Part shown: positions 58,287 through 59,429 of the stretch, one piece after another
Layout of the letters: the number at the start of each line of letters is the position of its first letter
Position numbering within the stretch: the first letter of the stretch is position 1
DNA from: Ruminococcus sp. CAG:563
GTDB lineage: Bacteria > Bacillota > Clostridia > Oscillospirales > Acutalibacteraceae
Reading direction: 5' to 3'
Assembly: GCA_000434915.1 (NCBI GenBank)
Contig: FR882088.1
Span: forward strand, 8,828-68,256
DNA: 59,429 nucleotides
Program-made: the position numbers and the translations under genes
The notes under the pieces: generated by a model
What the model saw: the letters and a program-made list of their open reading frames with translations, nothing else
Databases searched by the model: none
What the model was told of the DNA's origin: nothing

Positions 58287-58371
58287 CCGCCCTGTCCTGA
58301 GAAAACGAGCGGTTATTCTTTAACTTTTCATTCGAGGGCGTAACCGTTTATCGGTAGTGCCGCCCTTTGCA
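58278..58371 (-). ncRNA. antisense antitoxin RNA opposing the toxin 3' end
   Basis: From the minus-strand promoter at 58377-58405, an RNA would start near 58370. It would form a 5' stem-loop from GGGCG and CGCCC (58336-58365), then end at a hairpin (AATAACCGC with GCGGTTATT) followed by TCTTTTT on the minus strand, near 58278. This covers the toxin stop codon and 3' untranslated region, the standard arrangement of an RNA antitoxin. The transcript has not been demonstrated. Confidence 0.7.
58281..58320. terminator. bidirectional hairpin terminator shared by toxin and antitoxin RNAs
   Basis: AATAACCGC pairs with GCGGTTATT. CTTT follows on the plus strand and TCTTTTT on the minus strand. Confidence 0.7.
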
Positions 58372-58376
58372 GCCTG

Positions 58377-58405
58377 ATTATATGCAATAACAGCTGATTT
58401 GTCAA
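58377..58405 (-). promoter_or_regulatory. consensus promoter of the antitoxin RNA
   Basis: On the minus strand perfect TTGACA (58400-58405) and TATAAT (58377-58382) are spaced by exactly 17 nt. It is stronger than the toxin promoter, as expected if antitoxin is in excess. Confidence 0.88.
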
Positions 58406-58453
58406 TATAAGATTATTAAGAAGTATCGGACAAGAAAAAATGTCCGATACTTC

Positions 58454-58996
58454 TTATGCTTTTGTATTCAACAGTTTAATCAATCTCGGCCTGAAATGCC
58501 TGTGGAAAATAACGAAGCAAAGGTCAAACAGAGCCGTAACCAATCCTGAAACAAGGAAAATCCATTCGTGCTCACTGTAGAACAGCGAAACGGCAAACGG
58601 TACGAAGCTGAGAACAATATTGATCTCGTGAGCAGCTTCAACCGAGCAAGTCTCGTTGATGAGCGTTTCTACCGGAAAATCCTTTGTCGAGGATGTCTGA
58701 GGCAGGAGGTTCGGAAGCTTTTCTTTCCATCGTTTTACCCTGAGAGCCTTGAAAACAGACTCTTCGAATTTTTTCGGAGCAAACCAGCCGTTTCGGTAGT
58801 TGAAGCTCGCGTGCTTTTTAGACACAGCTTCAGAAACAAGAATTCTGTATGCAAAATGATAGAAGCAGGTCAAGAAAGTGATAAAGCATGTGAAAGAATA
58901 GTGATTATCGTGATGAATATGTGAGATAAGGAAAATAACGCTGAGGACAGCGAACAGAGCCGCCGCCGTAAACATAAATTTCCGAAGATGTTTCAT
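58454..58996 (-). CDS. integral membrane protein of unknown function (180 aa)
   Basis: Four hydrophobic helices (about residues 5-26, 31-54, 124-143 and 145-165) surround a cytoplasmic loop. The loop contains WKEKLPNLLPQT and a later ETCSVEAAHEIN segment. The KRWKxxLP and E-x-x-x-x-E-x-x-H pattern recalls the glycosyl-diaponeurosporenoate acyltransferase (CrtO) group, but similarity is slight and I do not assign that function. The ATG at 58996 has GAGGAT about 10 nt upstream; an in-frame TTG at 59023 is an alternative. A long hairpin (58418-58455) lies at its 3' end. Confidence 0.72.
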   Translation of the reverse strand: MKHLRKFMFTAAALFAVLSVIFLISHIHHDNHYSFTCFITFLTCFYHFAYRILVSEAVSKKHASFNYRNGWFAPKKFEESVFKALRVKRWKEKLPNLLPQTSSTKDFPVETLINETCSVEAAHEINIVLSFVPFAVSLFYSEHEWIFLVSGLVTALFDLCFVIFHRHFRPRLIKLLNTKA

Positions 58997-59076
58997 TCTT
59001 GATTTATCCTCAATTTCGGGCAATCGAATTGCCCGAGAGAACGCCGGACTAATGGCGTCCCCTCAGTTATAATTTA

Positions 59077-59429
59077 TCAGCCGACAAATTTAATTGTAAG
59101 AATCTTTTTGCCTGTGATTTCAAAGTCTGCAAATCCGTTTTCGTCAACCGTGAGCGGAGCAACGTCCTTTTCCTCAAGGCTTACGAGCTTAACTTCGCTC
59201 CATTTCTTGTCCGAATACGGCGGAAGTTCAAATTCCGCTTGCTGTCTTTCAACAGGAGACTGAGCCTTTTTAATCGGAGCAATGCCGCCGTTGAGACGAA
59301 TATTGGTCTTGACGGCCTTGTCTGACGGGTTAAAGAGACGAACAACATATCCTGTGCCGTCCTCGCTTTGCTTAATTCCGCTGACATTGAGCTTCTCTGT
59401 TCCGAGTTCAAGGAAAGAGTGAACAAGGT
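59077..59429 (-). CDS. C-terminal end of a GH38-like alpha-mannosidase (partial, 116 aa in window)
   Basis: An open frame enters from the right edge and ends at a TGA at 59077-59079. It reads GYVVRLFNPSDKAVKTNIRL, then an acidic and proline-containing stretch, and ends with ADFEITGKKILTIKFVG. The phrases VVRLFNPS and the closing F-x-I-x-x-K-K-I-x-T-I-K-F are typical of the C-terminal beta domain of GH38 alpha-mannosidases. The catalytic part lies outside the window, so the family call is tentative. Another open frame over the same bases is a shadow. Confidence 0.6.
   Translation of the reverse strand, partial: LVHSFLELGTEKLNVSGIKQSEDGTGYVVRLFNPSDKAVKTNIRLNGGIAPIKKAQSPVERQQAEFELPPYSDKKWSEVKLVSLEEKDVAPLTVDENGFADFEITGKKILTIKFVG

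Noticed and set aside
59181..59426. 81-codon minus-strand frame at the right edge
   Set aside because: It is a shadow; the frame ending at 59077 encodes a recognisable glycosidase C-terminal domain.

Overview
The window reads as a chromosomal segment of an anaerobic, low-to-moderate-GC Gram-positive bacterium of the Clostridia, most likely an uncultured gut Ruminococcaceae/Oscillospirales-type organism. The evidence is strong AGGAGG-type ribosome binding sites and near-consensus sigma-A promoters with 17-nt spacers. RNA regulation is of Firmicutes type (Trp T-box, TPP riboswitch, L10 leader). There are two type I dockerin proteins, a BspA-type LRR surface protein, B12-dependent methionine synthesis and several host- or plant-glycan hydrolases. 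The taxonomic call is inference. No rRNA, CRISPR array, prophage or intact insertion sequence was seen.

Layout. 0-5.8 kb: an OGG-type glycosylase followed by a heterodimeric ABC exporter (minus strand), then a 456-bp gap holding a cluster of DnaA-box-like sequences, a small membrane protein and endonuclease III. 5.8-13.8 kb: a beta-propeller-like lipoprotein, a GH78 rhamnosidase, pyrophosphatase, a second lipoprotein, an M28 peptidase and a VanY-type carboxypeptidase. 13.8-17.5 kb (minus): prfB, a cyclase-family hydrolase, a GH29 fucosidase and a sugar-phosphate transferase as one probable operon. 17.7-22 kb: a RING-finger/membrane protein with galU, a CgeB-like glycosyltransferase, and rplM-rpsI followed by a small tandem duplication. 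22-26.6 kb (minus): typA-ribF-udg-secreted phosphoesterase, with a long hairpin in the typA leader. 27-29.6 kb: a membrane-anchored dockerin protein coupled to a secreted alpha/beta hydrolase. 29.6-32.3 kb: T-box/TrpB2 and TPP riboswitch/ThiT. 32.3-36.3 kb: rarA, a CNNM/CBS transporter, and rplJ-rplL with an L10 leader. 36.4-43.4 kb: a secreted phosphoesterase, a possible small RNA, an LRR-dockerin protein and an EF-G-like GTPase with altered motifs. 43.4-48.8 kb (minus): a DUF6056-like protein and the metF/split-metH methionine module. 48.9-51.2 kb: a ZIP transporter, tRNA-Gln, an AT-rich Thr-linker protein and probable mobile-element debris. 51.2-55.7 kb (minus): a GH27/zinc-ribbon/ceramidase-like operon and a third secreted phosphoesterase. 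56-59.4 kb: a radical SAM protein, a GNAT protein, a 32-residue holin-like toxin with an opposing antisense promoter (type I toxin-antitoxin), a membrane protein, and the C-terminal end of a GH38-like alpha-mannosidase running off the window.

How it fits together. Most genes are housekeeping (translation, DNA base repair, one-carbon/methionine, thiamine and tryptophan supply). Overlaid on these is a glycan- and phosphate-scavenging surface layer: GH78, GH29, GH27, a GH38-like enzyme, a ceramidase-like hydrolase, a lipase-like hydrolase, three exported calcineurin phosphoesterases and dockerin proteins. The observations most worth a second look are the type I toxin-antitoxin locus near 58.2 kb, the DnaA-box cluster near 4.6 kb, the 20-bp-phased GGTCACATT array near 50.87 kb, and the typA leader hairpin.
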